Shown here: piece by piece, positions 15,913 to 24,524 of the stretch
Position numbering within the stretch: position 1 is the first letter of the stretch
Layout: each line of letters starts with the position of its first letter
Assembly (NCBI GenBank): GCA_015061565.1
Contig: SUWI01000017.1
Span: forward strand, 1-40,026
Source: Lentisphaerota bacterium
GTDB taxonomy: Bacteria; Verrucomicrobiota; Lentisphaeria; Victivallales; UBA1829
Length of the DNA: 40,026 bases
Direction: 5' to 3'
Translations under genes and position numbers: made by a program
Notes under the pieces: generated by a model
Database searches by the model: none
Told to the model about the DNA's origin: nothing
Seen by the model: only the letters and a program-made list of their open reading frames with translations

Positions 15913-17265
15913 TTACTGTTTTTTCAGTTCGAGCTTATAGGAAACCGGATGGCTTTCCTGATATAATTTTTCGTAGGCGGCATCCAGCTGTTTCAAGGTC
16001 GCAGGAACCTGTCTCTTGTTCTTTTTGTAATTCTTGACCACGTTGGTATAATACCCTTTATTGGAGCCGTTCCGGTCAATGAAACGGCTCTTGTACCATT
16101 GATCCACCGCCTTGCAGCAGCTCTCCGGATCACTGAGATCCGCGTTCTGCGACTTGGCAAACCGGTCACCCTGCACTACCGAACGCAGACGGGCGAAACA
16201 GGAACGGATGACCCTGATCTGGGCAAACACTTTCTGCGCCTGGCGGCGGGACGGCGTATTCAAAACCGCCAGATTGATCCCTTTGGCAAGGGCGTCGGAG
16301 GTAAAGACGCCGATCTTCGCACCGTTGGCGGACAATTGATAGTTTCCGTCGGCCAGGCCGGAGACCTGCAGGAATTCGGTATTGAGATCTGCCGTAAACG
16401 GAACCAGCGCATCGATTCCTTCATGCTGCTTGTCCGGAATGAAAGGCAGACGCTCCGGAGCGTATTCGAAAGAAATTCCGCCGGCACCGGTTTTCACATT
16501 GCGGACGGCGGCATGGTTTGCCGTTTTGACCTTTCCGCCGGCGGCATCGATGGAGACTTCCGCGATCCTGCCGTCCACCAGTCCGGCCTCCCGGCAAAGA
16601 TAATAAGCCATCAGCAGATGTCCAAGCGCATTCGGGTGGACATTGTCCTTGCGCATGGGGGAAATCTTCGGCTGTTTTTTCAAGACCTCCGTCATGGGAA
16701 TATGAAATTCAACCGTTTCCAGGCCGCGTTCACGGGCAATTTTCCGGACGATTTCGGCCGCGGCCGCCAGTCCGGCTTCATTATACGTCGAGGGATTGTT
16801 GTTGACATACTGGTTGTAAGGGGTCGGCGTGATCAGGACTGCCGTAACGCCGGCTTCCTTCAGCCGGTCGCAGATCCGGTTCAGGTTGTTTTCATAGTTC
16901 TTCAGGGGTTTCATCCGTTTCTCATCCATGGCGGTGCCGCCCTTGGAATAAAGCGACAGATTGATATCATTCATTCCGAACATGATGAAAACGCGGTTCG
17001 GTTTTTTGTCCAGAACATCATATCCCAGCCGGGCGAGACCGCCGGAGGCGACATCTCCGGAGATGCCGGCATTTTCCAGCCGGATCTTACCCGGATTCCG
17101 AAGCTGATGGACCGCCTGGACCCAATACAAGAATTCGCCGCCATGGGTAATGCTGTCGCCCAGAAAAATAACTTTGTCCCCATCTTTGAACGGGGTTACG
17201 GCCTGGACCCATAAGACACCGCAAAGCACGAACAGCAGTGAAAGACATTTTTTTCCTGAAAACAT
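15913..17265 (-). CDS. Exported SGNH/GDSL hydrolase
   Basis: 450 aa. Residues 1-22 form a signal peptide ending WVQA. SGNH blocks are complete: GDSITHGG (nucleophile Ser), NAGISGDVA (Gly), MFGMNDIN (Asn) and DNVHPNALGH (Asp and His). Family members are esterases, often removing acetyl groups from plant or host polysaccharides. The C-terminal 200 residues are not recognised and may hold a small beta domain plus a helical tail with many charged residues. Ribosome site AAAGGAGAT and a good promoter at 17323-17351 support the start. The gene is divergent from the sugar ABC importer. Confidence 0.88.
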   Translation of the reverse strand: MFSGKKCLSLLFVLCGVLWVQAVTPFKDGDKVIFLGDSITHGGEFLYWVQAVHQLRNPGKIRLENAGISGDVASGGLARLGYDVLDKKPNRVFIMFGMNDINLSLYSKGGTAMDEKRMKPLKNYENNLNRICDRLKEAGVTAVLITPTPYNQYVNNNPSTYNEAGLAAAAEIVRKIARERGLETVEFHIPMTEVLKKQPKISPMRKDNVHPNALGHLLMAYYLCREAGLVDGRIAEVSIDAAGGKVKTANHAAVRNVKTGAGGISFEYAPERLPFIPDKQHEGIDALVPFTADLNTEFLQVSGLADGNYQLSANGAKIGVFTSDALAKGINLAVLNTPSRRQAQKVFAQIRVIRSCFARLRSVVQGDRFAKSQNADLSDPESCCKAVDQWYKSRFIDRNGSNKGYYTNVVKNYKKNKRQVPATLKQLDAAYEKLYQESHPVSYKLELKKQ

Positions 17266-17322
17266 GATCGATCTCCTTTTTTTCGTTGAACATCTCCGAA
17301 TATGATTTTCTCACCTGGCATC

Positions 17323-17351
17323 AAATTAGCCCGCCGCAGCTGCTTTTTCAA
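17323..17351 (-). promoter_or_regulatory. Promoter of SGNH hydrolase gene
   Basis: Minus strand TTGAAA, 17 bases, TAATTT, about 60 bases before the start codon. Confidence 0.6.
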
Positions 17352-17408
17352 GCATCGATAAAAGAAAAAGAGACAAAAAAAACATTGTCATATATCGGTT
17401 TGCATCGT

Positions 17409-17437
17409 TTGAAAAATGCCCGTCATGGTTTTATATT
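17409..17437 (+). promoter_or_regulatory. Promoter of the sugar ABC importer operon
   Basis: TTGAAA, 17 bases, TATATT. It lies 28 bases before the binding-protein start, with a GGAGGTG ribosome site between. Confidence 0.65.
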
Positions 17438-17465
17438 GCCTTGAAACCGTAAACGTGGAGGTGTC

Positions 17466-18443
17466 ATGAACAAGAACAGCTGGTTCGTCGTCGTAATTCT
17501 CGCTGTTTCCGCGGTCCTGCTGACGATCGGGATCGTGCGGAAAGTCAAATCGCTGAAAAGCCCGCAGCAGCAGGTGATAGCCGTCATTCCGAAAGGAGCG
17601 GCGAACATGTGGTGGGAAGTGGTGCACAAGGGTGCGGAAAAAGCCGCGAAGGAAGCGGGTTACCGGATCACCTGGAACGGACCGGAAGTCGAAACCGACC
17701 GGGAAAAACAGATCCAGTGCGTGGAAGACGCGCTCATCAAGCAGTCGGCGGCGGTGGTGCTGGGTCCCAACGATTTCAAGGCGCTGGCACGGTCCGTCGA
17801 AAAGATCCATGCCCGGAAGATCCCGTGCGTCATCATCGATTCGCCGGTGGATACCGAAAAATACGATTCCTTTGCGGGAACGGACAATTTCCGCGGGGGC
17901 GCCGAGGCGGCGAAGATCATCGGCCGGAAACTGAACGGAAAAGGCAATGTCATCCTGGTGCGTTACATCCAGAATTCCGCCTCGACCGATGCGCGCGGGG
18001 ACGGTTTCGTGCAAACCTTGAAAAAGGAATTCCCGGAGATCAGAATCATCGCCGAGCAGCATACGCAGGGGACGATCGAAGATGCCCGTCAGCGGACCGT
18101 CGACATGCTGACGAAACATTCCAACGCCAATGCGGTGTTTGCGGTGAACCATCCATCTTCAGTCGGAGCTTACAAGGCGCTGCAGAACGAAAAACTCGCG
18201 GGAAAGATCTGCTTTGTGGCATTCGATTCCGATCCGGTGCTGCTGGAAGGCGTGGGCAAAGGCGAAGTGGAAGCGATCATCGCGCAGAATCCGTTTGAAA
18301 TCGGCTATCAGGGCGTGAAACTGGCGGTCGCACTGCTGAAACATCAGAAAGTCGAACGCAACCGTCCCGTGGCAAGCATGATCGTCCGCAAGGACAATCT
18401 GGCACAGATGAAACGCGATTATCCGGAGGCGTTGGGCTTATGA
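17466..18443 (+). CDS. Sugar ABC importer substrate-binding protein (RbsB-like)
   Basis: 325 aa, type I periplasmic binding protein (Peripla_BP_4 group). The blocks VIAVIPKGAANMWWEVVHKGAEKAAKEAG, AVVLGPNDFKAL, IDSPVDTEKYDSFAGTDN, NAVFAVNHPSSVGAYKAL and VAFDSDPVLLEGVGKGEVEAIIAQNP follow RbsB order. The N-terminus has a hydrophobic helix (about residues 6-24) followed by RKVKSLKS, without a clear signal-peptidase site or lipobox Cys, so the protein may stay anchored in the inner membrane. The ligand is likely a pentose, hexose or related sugar. The stop overlaps the ATPase start (ATGA). Confidence 0.87.
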   Translation: MNKNSWFVVVILAVSAVLLTIGIVRKVKSLKSPQQQVIAVIPKGAANMWWEVVHKGAEKAAKEAGYRITWNGPEVETDREKQIQCVEDALIKQSAAVVLGPNDFKALARSVEKIHARKIPCVIIDSPVDTEKYDSFAGTDNFRGGAEAAKIIGRKLNGKGNVILVRYIQNSASTDARGDGFVQTLKKEFPEIRIIAEQHTQGTIEDARQRTVDMLTKHSNANAVFAVNHPSSVGAYKALQNEKLAGKICFVAFDSDPVLLEGVGKGEVEAIIAQNPFEIGYQGVKLAVALLKHQKVERNRPVASMIVRKDNLAQMKRDYPEALGL

Positions 18444-19939
18444 ATCCAAAACTGGAAGAATTGCGGATGGAGCATATCTCCAAGCGTTTCGGCGCAGTGC
18501 AGGCGCTTGGAGATGTGACGTTCGCGGTCAGGCCGGGCACGCTTCACGCCCTGTGCGGGGAAAACGGAGCCGGCAAATCGACCCTGATGAAGATCCTCGC
18601 GGGGGTGCACCAGCAGGACAACGGCACCATCCTGCTGAACGGCGGCGAGGTCCGGTTTGCGAATCCGAAAGCGGCGCTGGACGCGGGCATCTCGATGCTT
18701 TATCAGGAACTGGATCTGGCGGAAGACCTGACCGTTTACGAGAATATCTTTCTCGGGCGGGAACTGCGGAAAAAAGGACTGCCCGTGCTGGACGACGCGA
18801 AAATGACGCAGATCGTGCAGGAACTGTTCGACAGGTATCATTTCCATATTTCGCCGACGGCCAAAGTCAGTACGCTGTCCATGGGGGAAGCGCAGCTGGT
18901 CGAACTGGCGAAAGCACTGCTGCGCGAGGCGCAGGTCATCGTGATGGACGAACCGACTTCCTCACTTTCGGAAGGTGAAAGCCGGACCCTGTTCGAGATC
19001 ATCCGGACGCTCAAGGCCGAAGGCATGGCGATCATCTACATCTCGCACCGGCTGGAGGAAGTGATGATGCTGGCGGACGAGATCAGCGTGCTGCGGGACG
19101 GGGTCATCGTGTTCCATACCGCGGCGGCGGAAACGTCCATCGCGGAGATCGTGCGCCACATGGTCGGCCGCGAACTGCATGATTTTTATCCGGCGCGCCA
19201 GGTTGAGATCGGCAAAGAGTTCTTCCGGGCGGAAAAACTCAGCACGGACAAGATCCATGAGGTCTCGTTCAGTGTCCGGAAGGGGGAGATCGTGGGCATG
19301 GCGGGCCTGGTCGGCGCGGGCCGGACCGAAACCGCCGACGCCATTTTCGGCTGCGGCAAACTGCTGGACGGCAAAATTTACCTCGACGGGAAAAAACTCG
19401 AAGTGCGGCAGCCGCAGGATGCGATCAGGGCCGGGATCGCGTATCTCACGGAGGACCGCAAGCGCAACGGGCTGTGGCTGAACCTGCCGTGCGCGTGGAA
19501 CATCACCATGCCGAATCTGGAAAAACTGGACATGCGGCTGCTGATCGACCAGCTGAAGGAAACGCACCTGTGCGAAGAAAACGGGCAGCGGGTGAATGTG
19601 AAATGGAGTTCACCGGACGCTCCGGCGAATTCGCTTTCCGGCGGCAACCAGCAGAAACTGCTGATCGCGCGCTGGCTGATGGCCAATTCGGATTTCATCA
19701 TCTTCGACGAACCGACGCGGGGAATCGACATCGGAGCGAAAAAAGAGGTCTATCTGCTGCTGAACGAACTGGCGGCGCAGGGGAAGGCGATCCTGGTGAT
19801 CTCCTCCGAACTGCCGGAACTGCTGGGGATCTGCGACCGGATTCTGGTCATGCGCGACGGATCGGTTCGCGGGGAATTGTCCGCCGCCGAAGCCACGCAG
19901 GAAAAAATCATGCGCCTTGCCGCAACATCCAACCAATAA
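18440..19939 (+). CDS. Sugar ABC importer, double ATPase (RbsA/MglA-like)
   Basis: 499 aa with two ATPase domains, as usual for the carbohydrate-uptake-2 family. Domain 1: Walker A GENGAGKST, signature LSMGEAQLVELAKAL, Walker B VIVMDEPT. Domain 2: degenerate Walker A GLVGAGRTE without Lys, as is normal in this family, signature LSGGNQQKLLIARWL, Walker B FIIFDEPTRGIDIGAKKE. It powers import through the permease encoded 15 bases downstream. The start overlaps the stop of the binding protein by four bases, indicating translational coupling. Confidence 0.95.
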   Translation: MNPKLEELRMEHISKRFGAVQALGDVTFAVRPGTLHALCGENGAGKSTLMKILAGVHQQDNGTILLNGGEVRFANPKAALDAGISMLYQELDLAEDLTVYENIFLGRELRKKGLPVLDDAKMTQIVQELFDRYHFHISPTAKVSTLSMGEAQLVELAKALLREAQVIVMDEPTSSLSEGESRTLFEIIRTLKAEGMAIIYISHRLEEVMMLADEISVLRDGVIVFHTAAAETSIAEIVRHMVGRELHDFYPARQVEIGKEFFRAEKLSTDKIHEVSFSVRKGEIVGMAGLVGAGRTETADAIFGCGKLLDGKIYLDGKKLEVRQPQDAIRAGIAYLTEDRKRNGLWLNLPCAWNITMPNLEKLDMRLLIDQLKETHLCEENGQRVNVKWSSPDAPANSLSGGNQQKLLIARWLMANSDFIIFDEPTRGIDIGAKKEVYLLLNELAAQGKAILVISSELPELLGICDRILVMRDGSVRGELSAAEATQEKIMRLAATSNQ

Positions 19940-19954
19940 GGAAACCACTTCATC

Positions 19955-20935
19955 ATGAACAAATTTGCCAAACAACTGCTGCCGTTCTGCTCGCTGATCT
20001 TCATCATTTCGCTGTGGGCGGCGCTGGAACCGGAAAACTTTCTCAGTCTCCAGAACTTCTCGAATGTGCTGCGGCGGTCCTCGGTCAACGGGATCATGGC
20101 CGCGGGCATGACTTTCATCATCATCACGGCGGGGATCGACCTTTCGGTCGGTTCGATGCTGGCGATGTGCGGCATGCTCGGTTCGCTGGGCATGCTCTTT
20201 GCGGGCGGCGGCACCTGGACCGCCATTTCAGGCGGCAGCTTCATTGACATGGGCTGGCTTTCGATGCTCTTCGGAACGGTGTTCGGGATCGGCTGCGGCG
20301 CCCTGTGCGGCTTCCTCAACGGCATATGCATCACCCGGCTGAAACTCGCCCCGTTCATCGTCACGCTGGGTTCCATGAGCGTATTCCGCGGTATCTCGTA
20401 CCTGATCAACGACGGCAAGCCGTTTGCGGTGTCGTCCTACACGTTTCTGGATACCGGCACGGTCCTGGGTCTCCCGGCGGCGGTGCTGATCCTGATCCTG
20501 GTGCTGGCGGCCTCGGGCTTTCTGCTCAGACACACGGCGTTCGGACGCTACACCTATGCGATCGGCTCCAATGTCCAGACCGCTTTCCACGCCGGGATCA
20601 ACGTCAACAAGATGCTGGTGCTGATCTACACGTTCGCGGGCGCCCTGACCGGACTGGCGGCGATGATCACGACCAGCCGGGCGAGTTCGGCGCAGCCGTC
20701 GGCAGGCATCGGGCTGGAACTGGACATCATCGCCGCGGTCATCATCGGCGGCTGTTCGCCGTCCGGCGGACGCGGCACCATGACCGGCACGCTGATCGGC
20801 ACGCTGCTGATCAGTTTCCTGCGCAACGGACTGACGCTGCTGGATATTTCCACGAATGTCCAGCTGGTGGTGATCGGGCTGATCATCATCTTCGCGGTGA
20901 CGGCCGATCAGTTCGCAACCCGGCGGGAAGCGTAA
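19955..20935 (+). CDS. Sugar ABC importer permease (RbsC-like)
   Basis: 326 aa with about nine or ten membrane segments. Family blocks are visible: GMTFIIITAGIDLSVGSMLA, GALCGFLNGICITRLKLAPFIVTLGSMSVFRGISYL, GRYTYAIGSNVQTAFHAGINVN, and the ATPase-contact/cytoplasmic block IIAAVIIGGCSPSGGRGTMTGTLIG. It is the last gene of the three-gene importer operon. Downstream there is a new promoter for the DUF4434-like gene and no obvious terminator. Confidence 0.94.
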   Translation: MNKFAKQLLPFCSLIFIISLWAALEPENFLSLQNFSNVLRRSSVNGIMAAGMTFIIITAGIDLSVGSMLAMCGMLGSLGMLFAGGGTWTAISGGSFIDMGWLSMLFGTVFGIGCGALCGFLNGICITRLKLAPFIVTLGSMSVFRGISYLINDGKPFAVSSYTFLDTGTVLGLPAAVLILILVLAASGFLLRHTAFGRYTYAIGSNVQTAFHAGINVNKMLVLIYTFAGALTGLAAMITTSRASSAQPSAGIGLELDIIAAVIIGGCSPSGGRGTMTGTLIGTLLISFLRNGLTLLDISTNVQLVVIGLIIIFAVTADQFATRREA

Positions 20936-20985
20936 AAAAACTTTTCCGGAACGCCGTCTTTTGCCGTTCAAATCCCGTTTTGCCC

Positions 20986-21014
20986 TTGCAATCTGATCAG
21001 ATTCATGGTAAATT
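20986..21014 (+). promoter_or_regulatory. Promoter with internal palindrome, DUF4434-like gene
   Basis: TTGCAA, 17 bases, TAAATT. A perfect 14-bp palindrome AATCTGATCAGATT (20990-21003) fills most of the spacer, a position where a bound regulator would block or twist the promoter. A GAGG ribosome site precedes the ATG at 21064. Confidence 0.6.
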
Positions 21015-21063
21015 AACTGGCGAATCGAATATGCAGCCGTAAAAAAATGAAATTGAGGTTTAT

Positions 21064-22062
21064 ATGCTGAAAAATGCCGTATTGAAACCGATCACCGGAA
21101 CGTTTGTGAACATGCTGATCTCCGACACCGGGATCGTCAACGCCGGATTGAAGGAGTGGGAACAGGATTTCCGCATGATGCAGGCAATCGGCATGGACCA
21201 GCTGTTCATCATCCGCACGGAAGTGGAACAGAACGGCTGCCATCTTTCCGCCGAAGATCCCCGCTCCACCACCTGGCCCGAAGACGAATGCCTGCTGGAC
21301 ATGGTGTTCCGGCTCGGCGACCAATACGGCATGACCGTCTATCTCGGCGGACCCGTCGGCATCACCAATCTCCATCTCGGCGACTGGAAAAAAGAAGTCG
21401 ACGACAACAAGCGCTATTATGACCGGACCGTGGCGAAATACGCGGACCATCCCTGTTTCAAAGGACTGTATGTGAGTCTGGAAGCGCTGCCGTGGCATTT
21501 CAATTTCCTGGATATCTGCACGGAAGTCCTGCAGTATATGCGGAAAAATTATCCGCAGATGAAAACCTTCATGTCGCCGTCGTTCGGCGGACCGCTGGGC
21601 GATATGAAAACCGCTTACACGCCGGAAAAGTGGGTCGATATCTACGGCCGGTATTTCTATGAGCGGGTAGCGGGTCTGCTGGATTACTGCGCGCCGCAGG
21701 ACAAGATCGCCGTTCCGGAATGTCAGCTCGGGAAGATCGGAGACAACGGTCTGCGCCGCTGGTATGAGGAAGTCGGCAAACTCTTCGACCGGTGCGGGAT
21801 CGAACTGTGGAGCAACATCGAAACGTTCCAGCGTCCGTTCCCGGGCCACGGCGAACCGCCGGCGGTATTCCGGCAGTCGGATTACCGTACGCTTTACATG
21901 AAACTGGCCGAAGCCTCCCCGATGGTGAAGCGGATCATCACCTACGAATTTTTCAGCTGTCTGAGCCCGAATACGGAATGGGGTTCCTCCCGCCGTCTGC
22001 TGGCGCGGTACCTGGAAATGATCGGCAAAGATCCGGCCCTGATCGACGAGATCTACGGCTGA
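21064..22062 (+). CDS. DUF4434-like TIM-barrel protein
   Basis: 332 aa, no signal peptide. The opening ITGTFVNMLISD, then WEQDFRMMQAIGMDQLFIIRTE, YGMTVYLGGPVG, CFKGLYVSLEALPWHFNF, MKTFMSPSFGG and IELWSNIETFQR trace the alternating strands of a barrel as in the DUF4434 family, which is related to glycoside hydrolases. Conserved acidic residues at strand ends (YVSLEAL, WSNIETF) could be catalytic, but the activity is not established. It lies behind a sugar ABC importer, so it may process the imported saccharide. It has its own promoter and a terminator at 22068-22088. Confidence 0.7.
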   Translation: MLKNAVLKPITGTFVNMLISDTGIVNAGLKEWEQDFRMMQAIGMDQLFIIRTEVEQNGCHLSAEDPRSTTWPEDECLLDMVFRLGDQYGMTVYLGGPVGITNLHLGDWKKEVDDNKRYYDRTVAKYADHPCFKGLYVSLEALPWHFNFLDICTEVLQYMRKNYPQMKTFMSPSFGGPLGDMKTAYTPEKWVDIYGRYFYERVAGLLDYCAPQDKIAVPECQLGKIGDNGLRRWYEEVGKLFDRCGIELWSNIETFQRPFPGHGEPPAVFRQSDYRTLYMKLAEASPMVKRIITYEFFSCLSPNTEWGSSRRLLARYLEMIGKDPALIDEIYG

Positions 22063-22067
22063 CGGAA

Positions 22068-22088
22068 CGGGCGCTCCGCCCATTTTTT
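22068..22088 (+). terminator. Terminator of DUF4434-like gene
   Basis: GGGCG, CTC loop, CGCCC, then A and six T, just after the stop codon. Confidence 0.75.
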
Positions 22089-22100
22089 ACCGGAAAAGAC

Positions 22101-22128
22101 TTGCATTTCGGCCGAAATGCAGTATATT
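22101..22128 (+). promoter_or_regulatory. pnp promoter with 20-bp palindrome
   Basis: TTGCAT, 16 bases, TATATT. TGCATTTCGGCCGAAATGCA (22102-22121) is a perfect 20-bp palindrome that covers most of the -35 and nearly all of the spacer. It could be an operator for a dimeric regulator. Confidence 0.6.
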
Positions 22129-22199
22129 ACTTGAATAAATTTAAACAGGACCGGCCGTTTTCTGCACGCTGCAGAGGCACTGGACGCCGCGTGGAATGC

Positions 22200-22238
22200 C
22201 GGGATCAGCTTCCGGGACCGTTCCGGGTTCTGATCCCG
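22200..22238 (+). promoter_or_regulatory. Hairpin in the pnp leader
   Basis: The roughly 190-base untranslated leader of pnp holds CGGGATCAG (22200-22208) and CTGATCCCG (22230-22238), a perfect 9-bp stem. The 21-base apical part has an inner CCGG/CCGG pairing. In Escherichia coli, pnp is autoregulated through a leader stem cut by RNase III and then handled by PNPase. A similar scheme here is inference. Confidence 0.55.
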
Positions 22239-22323
22239 CTGTTCCGCAAAATTGTCCTCCGGAGATTCTCTCCCGGTTCTGTGTTCACAGCGCTTTACGG
22301 CGCAAAATCAAAGGAGGGCATTT

Positions 22324-24447
22324 ATGCCTGAAGCAAAAGTTACTGTCAACATCGGTCCGGGGAAGGATATCACCCTTTCCGCCGGAAAAATCGCCAAACT
22401 CGCCAACGGTTCCTGTGTGATCCGTCAGGGCGACACCACCGTTCTGAGCGCCGCCTGCTCCGGCGACGCCAAACCCGGTCAGGATTTCTTCCCGCTGCAG
22501 GTCGACTACCGCGAAAAATATTCCGCGGCCGGCCGTTTCCCCGGCGGTTACATCAAACGCGAAGGCCGTCCGTCCGACAAGGAGATCCTGATCTGCCGTA
22601 TGGCGGACCGTCCGATCCGCCCGCTGTTCCCGGAAGGCTTTTTCGATGAAGTCCAGGTCTCCGGTCTGCTGCTGTCCGCCGACGGCGAAAACGAAGGCGA
22701 TGTGCTGAGCATCCTCGGCGCGTCCTGCAGTCTGTGTCTTTCCGACCTGCCGTTCCAGGGCCCGATCGGCGCCCTGCGCGTCGGCTGCATCAACGGCGAA
22801 TTCGTCGCCAACCCGACCTACACCGAGATGAAAGACAGCACCATGGAACTGATTTATGCGGGTCTGCCGGACAAGGTCATCATGATCGAAGGCGACTGCA
22901 AGGAAGTCCCCGAAGCCACGCTCGTGGCCGCCATGCGTTTCGCCAACGAGATCGTCAAGAAACAGGTCGAAGCCCAGCTCGAACTCATGAAACTCGCCGG
23001 CCGGCCGAAAAAGACTCCGGAACTCCATCTGGTCCCGCAGGAGATCAACGACGGCATCCTGGCGATCTGCGGCGAAAAGCTCGAAGCCGCCTGCACCGTT
23101 CCCGGCAAGGAAGCCCGTCTCATCGCTCTCGATGAACTCAAAACCGCCGCCAGGGAAGGTCTGAAAGATAAATTCGTTCCCGAACTCGGCGAAGAAGGTT
23201 TCGATCAGGTCATGAACATGGGCTTCGACAAACTGGTCGAAGTCACGATCCGCCGCGCCATTCTGGAAAAAGGTTTCCGTCCCGACGGACGCGGCGTGGA
23301 AGACATCCGTCCGCTCTCCGCCGAAGTCGGCGTGCTGCCGGTGGTCCACGGTTCCGGCCTTTTCACCCGCGGCGAAACCCAGGCGCTGGTCATCACCACC
23401 CTCGGCGGTCCGCAGGATGCGCAGGAAGGCGATTCCATCTACAACCACAATCCGACGCGCAAATTCTATCTGCATTACAACTTCCCGAACTACTCCGTCG
23501 GCGAAGTCGGCCGCATTTCCGGCCCCGGACGCCGCGAGATCGGACACGGCAATCTGGCGGAACGTTCGCTCCGTCAGGTGATCCCCGCGGACTTCCCCTA
23601 CACGGTCCGCTGCGTTTCCGAGATCATGTCCTCCAACGGTTCCACCTCCATGGCCAGCGTCTGCGGCGGCTCCCTCTCCCTGATGGATGCCGGCGTGCCC
23701 ATCACCTCCCCGGTGGTCGGCATCTCCTGCGGTCTGGTCACCGATGACAACGGCAAGGAACTGATCCTGACCGACATCATCGGCGCCGAGGACCATTACG
23801 GCGACATGGACTTCAAGGTCTGCGGCACCACCAAGGGCATCACCGGCTTCCAGCTGGACCTGAAGCTCCCCGGCGTTTCGATCGACACGCTGGCCCGCGC
23901 CATGGAACAGAACAAACGCGCCCGCGCCAAGATCCTGGACGTCATCACCGGCTGCATCCCCGCCCCGCGCGCCGAACTCAGCCCGAATGCGCCCCAGATG
24001 GCCACGATGAAGATCAATCCGGACAAGATCGGCGCCCTGATCGGCACCGGCGGCAAGAACATCAAGGAAATCACCGAATCCACCGGCTCCCAGGTCAATA
24101 TCGAAGACGACGGCACCGTTACCATCCTCGCCCGCAACAAAGCGGTCCTCGATGAAGTCAAGCGCAAAGTCGAATCCTATACCTGCGAAGCCGAGATCGG
24201 CAAGATCTACCGCGGTCTGGTCAAATCCGTCAAGGATTTCGGCGCGTTCGTCGAGATCCTGCCCGGTCAGGAAGGGCTGCTCCACATTTCCGAGATGGCC
24301 AACTACCGCGTCCGGGAAGTCTCCGACATCTGCAAGGAAGGCGATCATGTCACGGTAAAGGTCATAGACATCGACCGCACCGGCAAGATCCGTCTCAGCC
24401 GCAAAGCCGCGCTGGAAGATCTCGACAAGGAAGAAGCCGGCAAATAA
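22324..24447 (+). CDS. pnp: Polyribonucleotide nucleotidyltransferase (PNPase)
   Basis: 707 aa from the ATG at 22324, which has a strong AAAGGAGGGC ribosome site; upstream in-frame sequence belongs to the leader. PNPase degrades RNA 3' to 5' by phosphorolysis as a trimer. Two RNase PH-like cores are visible (about 10-220 and 315-545) around an all-alpha linker. The second has FTRGETQALV, EIMSSNGSTSMASVCGG and the catalytic GAEDHYGDMDFKVCGT. A KH domain follows (GALIGTGGKNIKEITE), then S1 (GKIYRGLVKSVKDFGAFVEI through RTGKIRLSRKAAL). Length and domain order are standard. It has its own promoter and no rpsO next to it. Confidence 0.97.
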   Translation: MPEAKVTVNIGPGKDITLSAGKIAKLANGSCVIRQGDTTVLSAACSGDAKPGQDFFPLQVDYREKYSAAGRFPGGYIKREGRPSDKEILICRMADRPIRPLFPEGFFDEVQVSGLLLSADGENEGDVLSILGASCSLCLSDLPFQGPIGALRVGCINGEFVANPTYTEMKDSTMELIYAGLPDKVIMIEGDCKEVPEATLVAAMRFANEIVKKQVEAQLELMKLAGRPKKTPELHLVPQEINDGILAICGEKLEAACTVPGKEARLIALDELKTAAREGLKDKFVPELGEEGFDQVMNMGFDKLVEVTIRRAILEKGFRPDGRGVEDIRPLSAEVGVLPVVHGSGLFTRGETQALVITTLGGPQDAQEGDSIYNHNPTRKFYLHYNFPNYSVGEVGRISGPGRREIGHGNLAERSLRQVIPADFPYTVRCVSEIMSSNGSTSMASVCGGSLSLMDAGVPITSPVVGISCGLVTDDNGKELILTDIIGAEDHYGDMDFKVCGTTKGITGFQLDLKLPGVSIDTLARAMEQNKRARAKILDVITGCIPAPRAELSPNAPQMATMKINPDKIGALIGTGGKNIKEITESTGSQVNIEDDGTVTILARNKAVLDEVKRKVESYTCEAEIGKIYRGLVKSVKDFGAFVEILPGQEGLLHISEMANYRVREVSDICKEGDHVTVKVIDIDRTGKIRLSRKAALEDLDKEEAGK

Positions 24448-24466
24448 CTCCGGTTTCCAAAGCATA

Positions 24467-24511
24467 AAAAACCGCGCCGATGGAAAAATCCGCCGGCGCG
24501 TTTTTTTATGC
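24467..24511. terminator. Bidirectional terminator between pnp and the pseudopilin gene
   Basis: CGCGCCG (24473-24479) pairs with CGGCGCG (24494-24500). The stem is flanked by AAAAAA on the left and TTTTTTT on the right, with GCAT/ATGC outside. It therefore terminates both the plus-strand pnp transcript and the minus-strand pseudopilin transcript. Confidence 0.85.
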
Positions 24512-24524
24512 TGAAATTCAGGTA

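Noticed and set aside
17391-17412. A LacI-type operator at the sugar importer promoter (around TTGCATCGTTTGAA)
   Set aside because: It matches only about 7 of 10 fixed consensus positions, too weak to report as a site.
22252-22323. Upstream in-frame extension of pnp by 24 codons
   Set aside because: It lies in the leader, has no ribosome site and no match to PNPase, while the ATG at 22324 has an almost perfect Shine-Dalgarno sequence.
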